Shown here piece after piece: positions 32,858-41,412 of a stretch of 49,684 nt of DNA. Origin of the DNA: Acidobacteriota bacterium (GTDB taxonomy: Bacteria; Actinomycetota; Acidimicrobiia; Spongiisociales; ZC4RG35); contig SMXW01000064.1 in assembly GCA_004356805.1 (NCBI GenBank), positions 1 through 49,684 of the forward strand, in the 5' to 3' direction. The translations under genes were made by a program, and so were the position numbers. Below the pieces are notes generated by a model. It worked only from the letters and a program-made list of their open reading frames with translations. It did no database searches and was not told the DNA's origin. Each line of letters begins with the position of its first letter. The stretch's first letter is position 1.

Positions 32858-33118
32858 TCAGACTAATCGGCGGAGAATCTGAATTCCGACGAGGAGGATG
32901 ATCGGTGACAGGTCAAGCGCTCCTCCGCCAAGCCGGACTGGTGGGATCACACGCCGTATCGGCAATATAACCGGATAGATGATCCGGTCGAGAAAGGTCT
33001 GGAGTCGCCCGACGGCGTGCGCGGACGAGGCTGGTATCCACGACAGGATCACCCAAAGAAACACCGCATAGAAGTAGAGAGTGAGAGCGAAGTCGATGAT
33101 CGCCCGGATGATGCTCAC
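32858..33118 (-). CDS. YggT-family membrane protein
   Basis: An 86-residue protein with two membrane segments. Conserved family features are VILSWIPAS near the start, FLDRIIYPVILPIRRVIPP in the middle and DLSPIILLVGIQIL at the end. YggT proteins are found between sepF and divIVA in many Gram-positives and are implicated in membrane or division functions that remain poorly defined. GTG start, three bases after the sepF stop. Confidence 0.9.
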   Translation of the reverse strand: MSIIRAIIDFALTLYFYAVFLWVILSWIPASSAHAVGRLQTFLDRIIYPVILPIRRVIPPVRLGGGALDLSPIILLVGIQILRRLV

Positions 33119-33121
33119 CGA

Positions 33122-33652
33122 TCAGTCGACGTCGTCGAGCTCGTAAGCCCCTAGAGAAGCCAGACGTCGCTTCTCGTCGCGACTCAGAGTCACACGGGGC
33201 GGCAGAACCGCCACCAAGCCATCGCCGATCCTCCGCATCGATCCATCGAGGGCATAGATCAGACCGGATGAGAAGTCGACGACACGTCTGACGAGATCTT
33301 GATCAATCTGTCTCATGTCGAGCACGACCGGGGTACGTTCACGAATCCTGTCGGCCAGAACTCGGGCATCGCCAAATTCCTCAACAATCAGAATGTCCGA
33401 CTGGATCTCGACCGGGCGGGCCATTGGACCACCACCCACGACTGACCCCGACCGGCCTTGGGGGCGGATTGCTGATCGCGACGACATCACAGGCGGCTCC
33501 ACTCTCCTACCTTCAGGCATCGAATCAAGACCGTCTGGATGGATAGCACCATCGGCGGTGGCGGCGATGCCCTCTTCGCCGCCCTCGACGTCTATCTGGT
33601 CCTCGTCGACGAGACCCAGATAGACGAGTGCTTTTGAGAACAGTGATGACAT
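33122..33652 (-). CDS. sepF: Cell division protein SepF
   Basis: A 176-residue protein. The short N-terminal amphipathic helix (SSLFSKALVYLGL) binds membrane. A variable linker of about 70 residues follows, then the conserved SepF core: DILIVEEFGDARVLADRIRE, PVVLDMRQ and the RRVVDFSSGLIYALDGSMRR segment. SepF tethers FtsZ to the membrane and substitutes for FtsA, which is absent from this cluster. The ATG at 33652 is chosen because the helix begins there; the frame continues to 33682. Confidence 0.92.
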   Translation of the reverse strand: MSSLFSKALVYLGLVDEDQIDVEGGEEGIAATADGAIHPDGLDSMPEGRRVEPPVMSSRSAIRPQGRSGSVVGGGPMARPVEIQSDILIVEEFGDARVLADRIRERTPVVLDMRQIDQDLVRRVVDFSSGLIYALDGSMRRIGDGLVAVLPPRVTLSRDEKRRLASLGAYELDDVD

Positions 33653-33665
33653 CGGTTGGCTCCGG

Positions 33666-34319
33666 TCAATTGCGCGAGCCAAAGATAGCCCGACCTACCC
33701 GAATGATAGAAGCACCTTCCCTTATGGCGATTTCGAAATCGTCAGTCATGCCCATGGAGAGTTCGACAATCGACGGATTCTGCACCGCCACACGATCTCG
33801 CAACTCCCTCAGCATCACGAAGAACCGACGACTGGCCTCCGGCTGGTCGGGTATTGGCGGGATAGCCATGAGCCCCTTGACTTCAAGGCCCAATCCGGTC
33901 ATCCACTCGATAAGCGAAGCAGTTTCTTCTACGTCGGCGCCCGACTTTTGCCCCTCATCACCGACATTCACTTGGAGTAAGACCGGCGGAGGCATCCCCG
34001 GACCCTTGACCCAGGCTGAGGCAAGGGACCGCCGATCCATTGAGTGAAGAAGATGGCTGAGGGGCCGCACAACCCTCGTTTTGTTTGATTGAAGTGAGCC
34101 AACGAAATGCCAACGGATGTCATCAGGAAGCAGGGGCGCCTTGGTTGCCAGCTCCTGTGCCCGGTTCTCTCCGAAGTCGCGGTGCCCTTCCTCGTAGACC
34201 CTGATGATCTCTTCGGCCGATTTGGTCTTTGAAACGGCAACCAGGGTGATTTCGCTGGTGTCGCGCCCGGATCGCATCGCAGCATCCGATACCCGTTTCA
34301 TCACCGACTCGTAGCTCAC
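33666..34319 (-). CDS. PLP homeostasis protein YggS/PROSC
   Basis: A 217-residue alanine-racemase-fold protein that binds pyridoxal phosphate. The PLP Lys lies in ITLVAVSKTKSAEEI; DFGENRAQEL, WHFVGSLQSNK and LSMGMTDDFEIAI are family hallmarks. YggS proteins buffer free PLP and have no proven catalytic activity. The start is the GTG at 34319, overlapping the pgeF stop as GTGA; the frame reads on to 34541, but only inside pgeF. It lies between pgeF and sepF in the standard actinobacterial order. Confidence 0.93.
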   Translation of the reverse strand: MSYESVMKRVSDAAMRSGRDTSEITLVAVSKTKSAEEIIRVYEEGHRDFGENRAQELATKAPLLPDDIRWHFVGSLQSNKTRVVRPLSHLLHSMDRRSLASAWVKGPGMPPPVLLQVNVGDEGQKSGADVEETASLIEWMTGLGLEVKGLMAIPPIPDQPEASRRFFVMLRELRDRVAVQNPSIVELSMGMTDDFEIAIREGASIIRVGRAIFGSRN

Positions 34320-34939
34320 GAGACCCACCCAACTGCCGCCAGACGATCGGGTTTGCCGTTCATCCGGTGACTGAACCAGTCGTCGTTGTGATAGGTGCAG
34401 CCCTTTGACACCCAGGTCTCGAGTCCACCGAGCTGGCGAAGAATCGAACCCGCGAGGTCCACCGAACTGGTACCCCAAGTAGTAGTCGCGCCGTCGTCTG
34501 AAAACTCGCTGATCAGTTCGGTACCCACCTCGAAGCAGCACGGTCCTATCCCGGGTCCGATGGCGGCCCTGGTCGGAGCGTGCCCGTTGCGAATCATCAC
34601 TGACCTCATCTCACCGACGACACCCGCCAGCACACCTCTCCAGCCCGCGTGGGCCACGCCAACCGCCCCCGATGCGGACATGACAACACCAAAGCAGTCG
34701 GCCGTGAAGACAGCCACAGGTAGACCGGGCTCTGTCGTCCAGACTGCGTCGGCGTTGCCGGCATCACCCGAGACGGTGGCCCGCACCACATCTCTGCCAT
34801 GAACCTGATGAACAGTGGCCCATGAATCCGAAACACCGAGCGCCTCGCTGAGCAAGGCGCGTGCGTTGAGGTCATTGCGCATGTCACCATCCGTTGCCTC
34901 GCTGAACGCTGCCCCGTGCAACTGGGGCGGCCGGATCAT
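34316..34939 (-). CDS. pgeF: Peptidoglycan editing factor PgeF (YfiH / laccase-domain)
   Basis: A 207-residue purine-nucleoside-phosphorylase/laccase-fold protein. Zinc-site and family motifs are [27 protein letters not shown] and [12 protein letters not shown]. In E. coli PgeF removes wrongly inserted serine from UDP-MurNAc peptides; other homologues act on purine nucleosides. ATGA overlap with ftsZ upstream and GTGA overlap with yggS downstream. The N-terminal part is short (about 25 residues before the first conserved strand), typical of the actinobacterial members. Confidence 0.92.
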   Translation of the reverse strand: MIRPPQLHGAAFSEATDGDMRNDLNARALLSEALGVSDSWATVHQVHGRDVVRATVSGDAGNADAVWTTEPGLPVAVFTADCFGVVMSASGAVGVAHAGWRGVLAGVVGEMRSVMIRNGHAPTRAAIGPGIGPCCFEVGTELISEFSDDGATTTWGTSSVDLAGSILRQLGGLETWVSKGCTYHNDDWFSHRMNGKPDRLAAVGWVS

Positions 34940-35985
34940 CCTTGAACGAAGCTCGGGATGTCGAGCATGTCATCTCCATCATCAATGGCAGACGACTTTG
35001 GCTTCGGTTTCGAGTCGGAAGGCCTATGCGGGCGGCGGCCCTCTTCGAACCCAGCAGCGATAACAGTGATCTTCATCTCCTCACCGAGGTCATCGTCGAT
35101 GATGGCCCCGAAGATGATGTCCGCCTCGGGGTCGGCGTGATCGGAAACGACTCGAGCGGCTTCGATTGCCTCGTGAAGAGTCATCGAGGACGGTCCCGAA
35201 ACCGAGAGCAAAACGCCCTTGGAGCCATCCATTGAGCTCTCCAGCATCGGACTGGAAATGGCACGCTCGGCGGCCTGACTGGCCCGGTTCTCACCGGTGG
35301 CACGACCGATGCCCATTACCGCCGAACCGGCGTCGGACATTATGGTCCTCACGTCGGCGAAGTCGACGTTGATCAGTCCTGGCGTGGTGATCAGATCGGT
35401 GATCCCGGTGACACCACTCATGAGGACCTCATCGGCGAGACGGAAGGTCTCCGCTATTGGCGCCGATGGGTCACCGACGTCGAGAAGCCGATCGTTGGGG
35501 ATGATGATGAGAGTATCCACCGCCTCCCTGAGGGCCTCGATGCCTTCCTCGGCATAGGCAGCTCGGCGACGCCCCTCGAACCCAAAAGGACGGGTGACGA
35601 CACCAACGGTGAGGGCACCGACCGATCGGGCAACCTCAGCAACAATCGGGGCTCCGCCGGTTCCGGTCCCACCTCCCTCGCCGGCAGTGATGAATACCAT
35701 GTCCGAGCCTTTGAGGGCGTCTTCCAACTCGGCGCGATGCTCTTCGGCCGCTGCCCGACCTATCTCGGGATTGGCCCCCGCGCCAAGACCACGAGTCACG
35801 TCGCGTCCTATGTCCAATTTCACATCCGCATCACTCATCAACAGAGCCTGCGCATCGGTATTCAGTGCGATGAACTCGACGCCGCGGACACCGGCCTCGA
35901 CCATTCGGTTGACGGCGTTGACTCCACCGCCACCAATCCCAACGACTTTGATCACGGCCAGATAGGCGCCACCTGTATTGCTCAA
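34936..35985 (-). CDS. ftsZ: Cell division GTPase FtsZ
   Basis: A 349-residue tubulin homologue that forms the division ring. The GTP-binding part shows [15 protein letters not shown], the tubulin signature [10 protein letters not shown] and the T7-type [10 protein letters not shown] segment. The C-terminal linker is very short (about 20 residues), ending in the FtsZ tail [12 protein letters not shown] that binds SepF and other partners. The TTG start is supported by GGAGG ten bases upstream; a GTG ten codons in is an alternative. The 103-base gap upstream, the largest inside the operon apart from that between rsmH and mraZ in scale, contains inverted repeats. Confidence 0.97.
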   Translation of the reverse strand: MSNTGGAYLAVIKVVGIGGGGVNAVNRMVEAGVRGVEFIALNTDAQALLMSDADVKLDIGRDVTRGLGAGANPEIGRAAAEEHRAELEDALKGSDMVFITAGEGGGTGTGGAPIVAEVARSVGALTVGVVTRPFGFEGRRRAAYAEEGIEALREAVDTLIIIPNDRLLDVGDPSAPIAETFRLADEVLMSGVTGITDLITTPGLINVDFADVRTIMSDAGSAVMGIGRATGENRASQAAERAISSPMLESSMDGSKGVLLSVSGPSSMTLHEAIEAARVVSDHADPEADIIFGAIIDDDLGEEMKITVIAAGFEEGRRPHRPSDSKPKPKSSAIDDGDDMLDIPSFVQG

Positions 35986-36001
35986 GGGGGGATAACCTCC
36001 A

Positions 36002-36025
36002 TTCAGCTGAAATCTGAAAGCTGAA
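36002..36025. repeat. Palindrome and inverted repeat close to the ftsZ start
   Basis: TTCAGCTGAA (36002-36011) is a perfect ten-base palindrome, and GCTGAA recurs at 36020-36025, so the left half TTCAGC can alternatively pair with the distal GCTGAA. It lies 16 bases upstream of the ftsZ start, just before the GGAGG, and could be an operator or a leader structure that affects translation. Confidence 0.5.
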
Positions 36026-36030
36026 GTAGA

Positions 36031-36061
36031 GGTTTACCGTTAGACCGGGGCTAAGTAAACC
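36031..36061. repeat. Eleven-pair stem-loop between ftsQ and ftsZ
   Basis: GGTTTAC (36031-36037) pairs perfectly with GTAAACC (36055-36061), and TTAG (36040-36043) with CTAA (36051-36054), leaving a two-base bulge and a seven-base loop ACCGGGG. There is no T-tract on the minus strand after it. It may be a regulatory hairpin, a processing site or an operator in the ftsZ upstream region. Confidence 0.6.
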
Positions 36062-36088
36062 CCCAATGTCTAAGGCTTTACAACAACA

Positions 36089-36925
36089 TTAGGGTTCGGT
36101 GGTATCAGAGTTGGAGTCACCCGAGCCGGACTGTTCCACCTCACCGTCTCGATTTTCATCAACTTCTTCCGGGGAAACCGGAGGGGTTCCGGGTAGCTTG
36201 ACTGCGGGGTGCGTCGGTGCAATGAGGACCAGAATCGAGTTCTCGGCTAGTGGCTCCCGGAGAAGAACGGTGAGACTCAAGGCCTTGGCCCCCATCTCGA
36301 CAGGACGACCGAGACGAACCTGATATCCGTCGACGACCGCCCACATCTCGCCGCCTTCGACACGCATCGTTATGCCGAAGTGCATTGAATCGGGAAGACT
36401 GGCCACGAACTCCGCCGCCCCCAGTACAAAGACTGAGCTCTCGGCGTCGACGTCGTCGAGCGCCGGAAGCCGTATCCAGGGCATGGTGTCGTCGGGCGAG
36501 TTTGGCCCCGGCACCGCTACCCCTTCGGTGTCACGCCGGGCCCACCCACCGGCGGTTTGGAACCATGCGACTGGAACCCGTTCGTCGACTCGGACAATCA
36601 CCTCATCGGGCCATTCGAGATGGACACGGGCACGTCGAATCCACGGGTCCAACTCCAAGGCCCGTTCCACCGCTTCAGGACGCAGCATGATCATCGGCCT
36701 ACCGGCCACGACCCGATTCGCTGCCAGTATCTCGTTGGCATTACTTGTGGCGATCCCGGCCGTTCTCACCTGACTGACGCTCAACCAAGGCGAAAAGGCA
36801 AGCCAAACGAGGATCCCGGCCATGATCACCGTCACCAAGAACTTGAGTAGTAGCCCGACGTTTCGCCGAGCGGAGTCTTCGGCAACGGCCTGGCGGCGTT
36901 CGAGAAGTCTCGGGTCCATCGTCAT
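36089..36925 (-). CDS. ftsQ: Cell division protein FtsQ
   Basis: A 278-residue bitopic protein: cytoplasmic basic N-terminus (about 1-24), one membrane helix (about 25-46), then a POTRA domain starting LSVSQVRTAGIATSNANEI and the FtsQ beta domain with PWIRRARVHLEWPDEVIVRV and ERVPVAW. FtsQ links the early and late division proteins and binds FtsL/FtsB. The C-terminal 35 residues are an acidic, Ser/Thr-rich tail. ATGA overlap with murB. Confidence 0.93.
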   Translation of the reverse strand: MTMDPRLLERRQAVAEDSARRNVGLLLKFLVTVIMAGILVWLAFSPWLSVSQVRTAGIATSNANEILAANRVVAGRPMIMLRPEAVERALELDPWIRRARVHLEWPDEVIVRVDERVPVAWFQTAGGWARRDTEGVAVPGPNSPDDTMPWIRLPALDDVDAESSVFVLGAAEFVASLPDSMHFGITMRVEGGEMWAVVDGYQVRLGRPVEMGAKALSLTVLLREPLAENSILVLIAPTHPAVKLPGTPPVSPEEVDENRDGEVEQSGSGDSNSDTTEP

Positions 36926-37821
36926 TTCCTGAATCCCACGAACTGAATCTCCGATTCCAGGATGGTGCCGCTGAGCCTCAAAACCCGTTCTTTGATTTTA
37001 TCGACGAGCCCCCGCACATCCTCGGAAGTTGCTTCCGGCCCGGCAACGAAGAAATTCGCGTGTTTATCGGACACGGTCACATCGCCCACACGTTGGCCCT
37101 TGAGACCGAGTGAGTCGATGAGTTCTCCGGCCGAGATATCGGGCGGGTTCTTGAAAACGCTGCCAGCGTTGAGGGTGCCGCCCGGCTGGTTGTCGCGGCG
37201 CCATCGTATGATTTCTCGAATCTTTCGACGACCCTCCTCGGCATTGCCTCGCTCTGTCTCGAATGTCGCGTCGACGATCAGGTCATCCGATTCCACGTTG
37301 GAGTGGCGGTAGGACAACTCGAGGGCATCAGGACCGTCGGTACGGGCGGCGCCGTTCCTCAGGTTGATTATCCGGGCCTCGACAAGCCGATCCTTGGTCT
37401 CGGAGCCAAAGCACCCGGCGTTCTGTCTGACCGCACCCCCGACAGAACCGGGAATGCCGACGAAGAACTCGAGGCCGCGAAGACCCTGATCGACACACGT
37501 CCGCGCCAGCCTGGGAAGCGGGACTGCCGAACCCGCGGTGACTGCTGTCCCTTCAATGCGAGTTTCCGCAAAACTCCGTCTAAGCCGAATCACCAGGCCG
37601 GCAAAGCCAGCATCGGCGACCACGAGGTTGGACCCCCTTCCCAACACCAGCAGTGGATGACTGGCCGTGACACCTGTTGCTATCAGCGCTCGGAGCGACT
37701 CGATGTCGTCAATCTCCGCGAGGTATCGGGCTGGTCCACCCGATTTGTAGGTGGTCAAGGGTCCCAGCGGCACGTTCTCAAGCACTTTGCCCTGTTCAAC
37801 GAGACGCGTCAGCGGAGTCAC
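36922..37821 (-). CDS. murB: UDP-N-acetylenolpyruvoylglucosamine reductase MurB
   Basis: A 299-residue FAD-dependent enzyme completing UDP-MurNAc synthesis. FAD-binding features are TTYKSGGPARYL, LVLGRGSNLVVAD and FFVGIPGSVGGAVRQNAGCFG. The active-site Ser is in LNAGSVFKNPP, and a C-terminal Glu lies near GTILESEIQFVG. GTG start overlapping the murC stop, and ATGA overlap with ftsQ. The length and the murC-murB-ftsQ-ftsZ order are standard for actinobacteria. Confidence 0.95.
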   Translation of the reverse strand: MTPLTRLVEQGKVLENVPLGPLTTYKSGGPARYLAEIDDIESLRALIATGVTASHPLLVLGRGSNLVVADAGFAGLVIRLRRSFAETRIEGTAVTAGSAVPLPRLARTCVDQGLRGLEFFVGIPGSVGGAVRQNAGCFGSETKDRLVEARIINLRNGAARTDGPDALELSYRHSNVESDDLIVDATFETERGNAEEGRRKIREIIRWRRDNQPGGTLNAGSVFKNPPDISAGELIDSLGLKGQRVGDVTVSDKHANFFVAGPEATSEDVRGLVDKIKERVLRLSGTILESEIQFVGFRK

Positions 37822-39176
37822 GTCAGGGCACCGAGTCTGGAAGCGAATTCAGTGTGGAGCAGAGTGATGTCACCCGCCCCCATTGTGAGCACCAGGTCTC
37901 CGCTATCCACCTTCGGAAGCAGGAACTCAACCAAGTCGGCGCGGTGGGGTACGTAGTAGACCTCGGCGCCGGCCGCTCTCGCGGCGTCTGCAACCAATTC
38001 GCCGGTCACACCGGGTACTGGTTCTTCCCGAGCGCCGTAAACGTCGGTTACCACGACTACGTCAGCGGATGAGAGGGCGGCGCCAAACTCGTCACTCAAT
38101 CGCTCCGTCCTGGAATAGAGATGTGGCTGAAACACGGCCCAGAGCCGGCCTTGCGCCACCCCGCTGGCTGCCTCGAGAGTGGCCCTGACCTCAGTCGGAT
38201 GATGGGCGTAATCGTCATACAGCACCACCCCCCCAACCGTGCCACGATGCTCCCAGCGTCTATCCACTCCCCGAAACGCAGAAAGCCCTCTTGCGATGGC
38301 GTCCAAATCGTGACCAAGCTCAGCGAGAAGCGCTAGAACTCCTGTGGCGTTGAGGGCAAAATGTCTCCCCGGCTGTTGTAACTCGACGTTGACACTTCCG
38401 GTGGGACCGACCAGCTGGAACGTGCTACCGGGACCTTTCCTCTCGAGACCTTCAATCCTCCACGCAGCAGCGGGTGACTGGCCATAGGTGAGCGTCCTTG
38501 CGCGAGAAGCAACCTCGGCTGCCCCCCGATCGTCGACACAGGCAACGACAGGCCCGGACACCGACTCCGCAACTGAGACGAAACTATCGATCAGGTCTTG
38601 TTCCGTGCCGAAATGTTCCAGATGCTCGGCCTCCACATTGGTAACGACAAGACCATCGAGATGGAGGTTCTCGAAAGTGCGGAACGCCTCATCCGCCTCC
38701 AGGACCAGCAAGTCGGAGGTCCCAACATGGCCGTTCGTCCCCAAGTGGGAAAGCTCGCCGCCCATGACAAAGGATGGATCCAAACCCGTGGATTGCAGAG
38801 CGGTGATCATGAGTGCCGTAGTGGTCGTTTTTCCGTGGGTTCCGGTTGCCCCGATCGTCGATATATCGGATGTAAGAGCCTCCAGAAACTGGGGACGTCG
38901 CCACGTCGGGATTCCCTCGTCGTGGGCAGCGGCCAGTTCCTGGTCATATTCGGGTACCGCCGAGGACGCCACAACGAGATCCGCTGAAACAGCTACCTCC
39001 GGGTGGTGACCCGTGAACACCGCAACGCCGATATCGGCCAAACTTTCCAGGGTGGCGCCACCCCGCAAATCGGACCCCGACACTTCATATCCTTGAGCCA
39101 CCAGAACCTTGGCAATGGCGCTCATGCCGGTCCCGCCGGCGCCCACGATGTGGATACGCTTGTAGGGAAGCCTCAT
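37818..39176 (-). CDS. murC: UDP-N-acetylmuramate--L-alanine ligase MurC
   Basis: A 452-residue Mur ligase adding L-Ala to UDP-MurNAc. The N-terminal nucleotide-binding domain reads IHIVGAGGTGMSAIAKVL. The ATP P-loop is ATGTHGKTTTTALM, and the C-terminal domain has YDDYAHHPTEVRATLEA, a strong MurC marker. ATGA overlap with murG upstream and overlap with murB downstream. Confidence 0.96.
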   Translation of the reverse strand: MRLPYKRIHIVGAGGTGMSAIAKVLVAQGYEVSGSDLRGGATLESLADIGVAVFTGHHPEVAVSADLVVASSAVPEYDQELAAAHDEGIPTWRRPQFLEALTSDISTIGATGTHGKTTTTALMITALQSTGLDPSFVMGGELSHLGTNGHVGTSDLLVLEADEAFRTFENLHLDGLVVTNVEAEHLEHFGTEQDLIDSFVSVAESVSGPVVACVDDRGAAEVASRARTLTYGQSPAAAWRIEGLERKGPGSTFQLVGPTGSVNVELQQPGRHFALNATGVLALLAELGHDLDAIARGLSAFRGVDRRWEHRGTVGGVVLYDDYAHHPTEVRATLEAASGVAQGRLWAVFQPHLYSRTERLSDEFGAALSSADVVVVTDVYGAREEPVPGVTGELVADAARAAGAEVYYVPHRADLVEFLLPKVDSGDLVLTMGAGDITLLHTEFASRLGALT

Positions 39177-40252
39177 TGAGCGACCTCCATCATCGCCTTG
39201 GCAATCGTGACGGCTGCTTCGGGTCTCGCTATCCGTCGGGCCGAGCTTCGCATCATCTCGAGCGAGTCGTCATTGAAAAGCGTGTTCCTCACGACATCGG
39301 ACAGCTGGCCAATCTCGGCCTCCGGAAGCGTGATGGCCGCTCCAGATTCGGTCAGATAGCGGGCGTTGCCAGTCTGGTGCCCGGTCGAACCGAAGTCACC
39401 CGGAATGAGAATCGATGGTGTCCCCGTGGCTGTTAGCTCGGCAACCGCTCCTCCGGCGCGTGCGACAACGAGATCGGAGATCGCGTAGAAGATCTCCATC
39501 GACTCCTCGAACCCAACCCGCATCCATTGGACATTCGGAGCATGCCGGAGCGATCGGTGAGCTTCGATGTTGCGGGCACCGGTCAGATGCACGACTGCCA
39601 TAGGGGGGCCGTCCCATTGCCCCACCATCGCCGAGACCGCCTCGTTGATCGCTCCCGCGCCTAGTGAGCCACCGAAGACACCAAGTACAGGGGCGTCGAG
39701 TTCAATGCCGTAATGTTTCTTCACTTCGGCTCTGAGTGCATCACGATCGAATGACCAGAATCCTTCTCGTACAGGGTTACCCACCCACTCGGCGCCTGGC
39801 AAACCACCGGTTTCCGGGAAGGAGCCAAACGTGCGAAGCGCCCAGCGGGCGGCGACGCGGTTGGCCATTCCGGCTTGGGCATTTTGCTCCGAATGTAGGA
39901 ACGGAATCTTCGCCTTTCTTGCCGCCATGCCGGTCGGGATCGTGACATAACCGCCCATTCCCAGCGCCACCCGCACGGGCTCTTCGAGAATGGCGTGGCG
40001 GATCCTGTTCCTTGCCTTGCGAACTACATTGGGCAGGGTGAGATTCTTTGGAGTCAGCGACCGTTGTAGACCCCGAAGCTCTACCTGGAGAAACGGGAAA
40101 CCTTCCTCGGGGTAGACCTCCGCGGCGAGCCGTTCGCCACCAACAAATAGGACCTCATCCCGGGGGGTCCCCAGGTTGACCAACGCCTCCCCAACTGAGA
40201 GACCCGGGAAGACGTGGCCTCCCGTGCCAGCAGCAGCGATGAGAAACGTCAT
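39173..40252 (-). CDS. murG: Lipid II synthase MurG
   Basis: A 359-residue GT-B glycosyltransferase that transfers GlcNAc to lipid I on the inner membrane face. Glycine-rich loops are AAGTGGHVFPGLSVGEAL and GGSLGAGAINEAV; the donor-binding segment includes RAGGAVAELTATGTPSILIP. Flanked by ftsW and murC with ATGA overlaps on both sides. Confidence 0.96.
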   Translation of the reverse strand: MTFLIAAAGTGGHVFPGLSVGEALVNLGTPRDEVLFVGGERLAAEVYPEEGFPFLQVELRGLQRSLTPKNLTLPNVVRKARNRIRHAILEEPVRVALGMGGYVTIPTGMAARKAKIPFLHSEQNAQAGMANRVAARWALRTFGSFPETGGLPGAEWVGNPVREGFWSFDRDALRAEVKKHYGIELDAPVLGVFGGSLGAGAINEAVSAMVGQWDGPPMAVVHLTGARNIEAHRSLRHAPNVQWMRVGFEESMEIFYAISDLVVARAGGAVAELTATGTPSILIPGDFGSTGHQTGNARYLTESGAAITLPEAEIGQLSDVVRNTLFNDDSLEMMRSSARRIARPEAAVTIAKAMMEVAQ

Positions 40253-41412
40253 GGCTTCCCATGGACACCGCTTTGAGCGATGTTCACGAGGACACCAAGC
40301 GCTGCCATCGAGACGATTAGGTCAGTCGATCCGAACGAGACGAAGGGCAATGCGATTCCGGTGATCGGGACCACGCCCAGAACGCCACCAATGTTTATCA
40401 ATGCCTGGAACGAGAGCCACACCGTGATTCCTGCGGCGACCATACGACCAAACGGGTCCGGGGCCCGGGATGCCACCGCCCAACCGGCCAGCCCAAGGAC
40501 GACGAACAGACCGAACACGGTGAGACCGCCGACCAGGCCCGTCTCCTCCCCGATGATGGCGAAGATGAAATCGGTGTGTGCATTGGGAAGGTAGAACCAC
40601 CGCGCCCGACTCGCTCCAAGGCCGACGCCGAAGAGCCCGCCGTTGCCCAACGCGTAGTACCCCTGGATCACCTGGTACCCGTCGCCGGATGAATCGGCGT
40701 ACGGATCGAGGAAGGCGGTTATCCGGTCGGCCCTATACGACTCGGAAAAGGCAAAGACGGTGGTTACAAAAACCGCCGCCAACCCCAGGGCAAACACGTA
40801 CTTCATCGGCGCATTGCTGGCCATGATCACAGCGAGTGCTGCCGCCCCAATGACGATCAGTGTCCCCAGATCCGGCTGCTTGATGATCAGCAACCCCACC
40901 AGTCCCACGGTGGCCAAAACGGGCACGATGAAATGACCGAACCGGTTGAGCAATTTGTGTTTGCGCTCGAGGAGGTAGGCCAGCACAAACACGACGGACA
41001 CTTTGGCCACCTCGGAAGGCTGGAAACTCAGCAGAGGGAGTGTTAGCCATCTTCTCGCTCCGTTGATCTCCGTCCCGACCAGAAGAACGGCCCCGAGGAG
41101 TCCGATGGTGAGAAGGAAAAGTGGCACCGCGATCCGGCGGTAGAACTGATATGGAATGCGGCTCGTGATGAGTAAAGCGAGTGTGCCAAGTCCAACTCCA
41201 ACGAGCTGGCGTTTGAAGAAGAAGAGGCTGTCCTCGGTTCTATCAAGAGCAACTGCCGACGACGCCGACTGAGTGGCACCGAGACCAACGACCACGAGCA
41301 CGACGACCACCACAAGAAGCGTGGTTGCCGCTCGGTTGTTGGCCTTGAGCATTTCCGCTCTGTCTCGGGCAGCGGCCCGCACGCTAGCGATTGACGTGAC
41401 TTTGGCGGTCAT
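40249..41412 (-). CDS. ftsW: Septal peptidoglycan polymerase FtsW
   Basis: A 387-residue SEDS-family glycosyltransferase with about ten membrane segments. Family signatures are FQPSEVAKVSVVFVLAYLLE, YYALGNGGLFGVGLGASR and LPNAHTDFIFAIIGEETGL. It polymerises lipid II together with FtsI. The ATG at 41412 is chosen because it overlaps the murD stop as ATGA; the frame extends to 41502 but only within murD. The basic N-terminal stretch of about 25 residues precedes the first helix. Confidence 0.95.
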   Translation of the reverse strand: MTAKVTSIASVRAAARDRAEMLKANNRAATTLLVVVVVLVVVGLGATQSASSAVALDRTEDSLFFFKRQLVGVGLGTLALLITSRIPYQFYRRIAVPLFLLTIGLLGAVLLVGTEINGARRWLTLPLLSFQPSEVAKVSVVFVLAYLLERKHKLLNRFGHFIVPVLATVGLVGLLIIKQPDLGTLIVIGAAALAVIMASNAPMKYVFALGLAAVFVTTVFAFSESYRADRITAFLDPYADSSGDGYQVIQGYYALGNGGLFGVGLGASRARWFYLPNAHTDFIFAIIGEETGLVGGLTVFGLFVVLGLAGWAVASRAPDPFGRMVAAGITVWLSFQALINIGGVLGVVPITGIALPFVSFGSTDLIVSMAALGVLVNIAQSGVHGKP

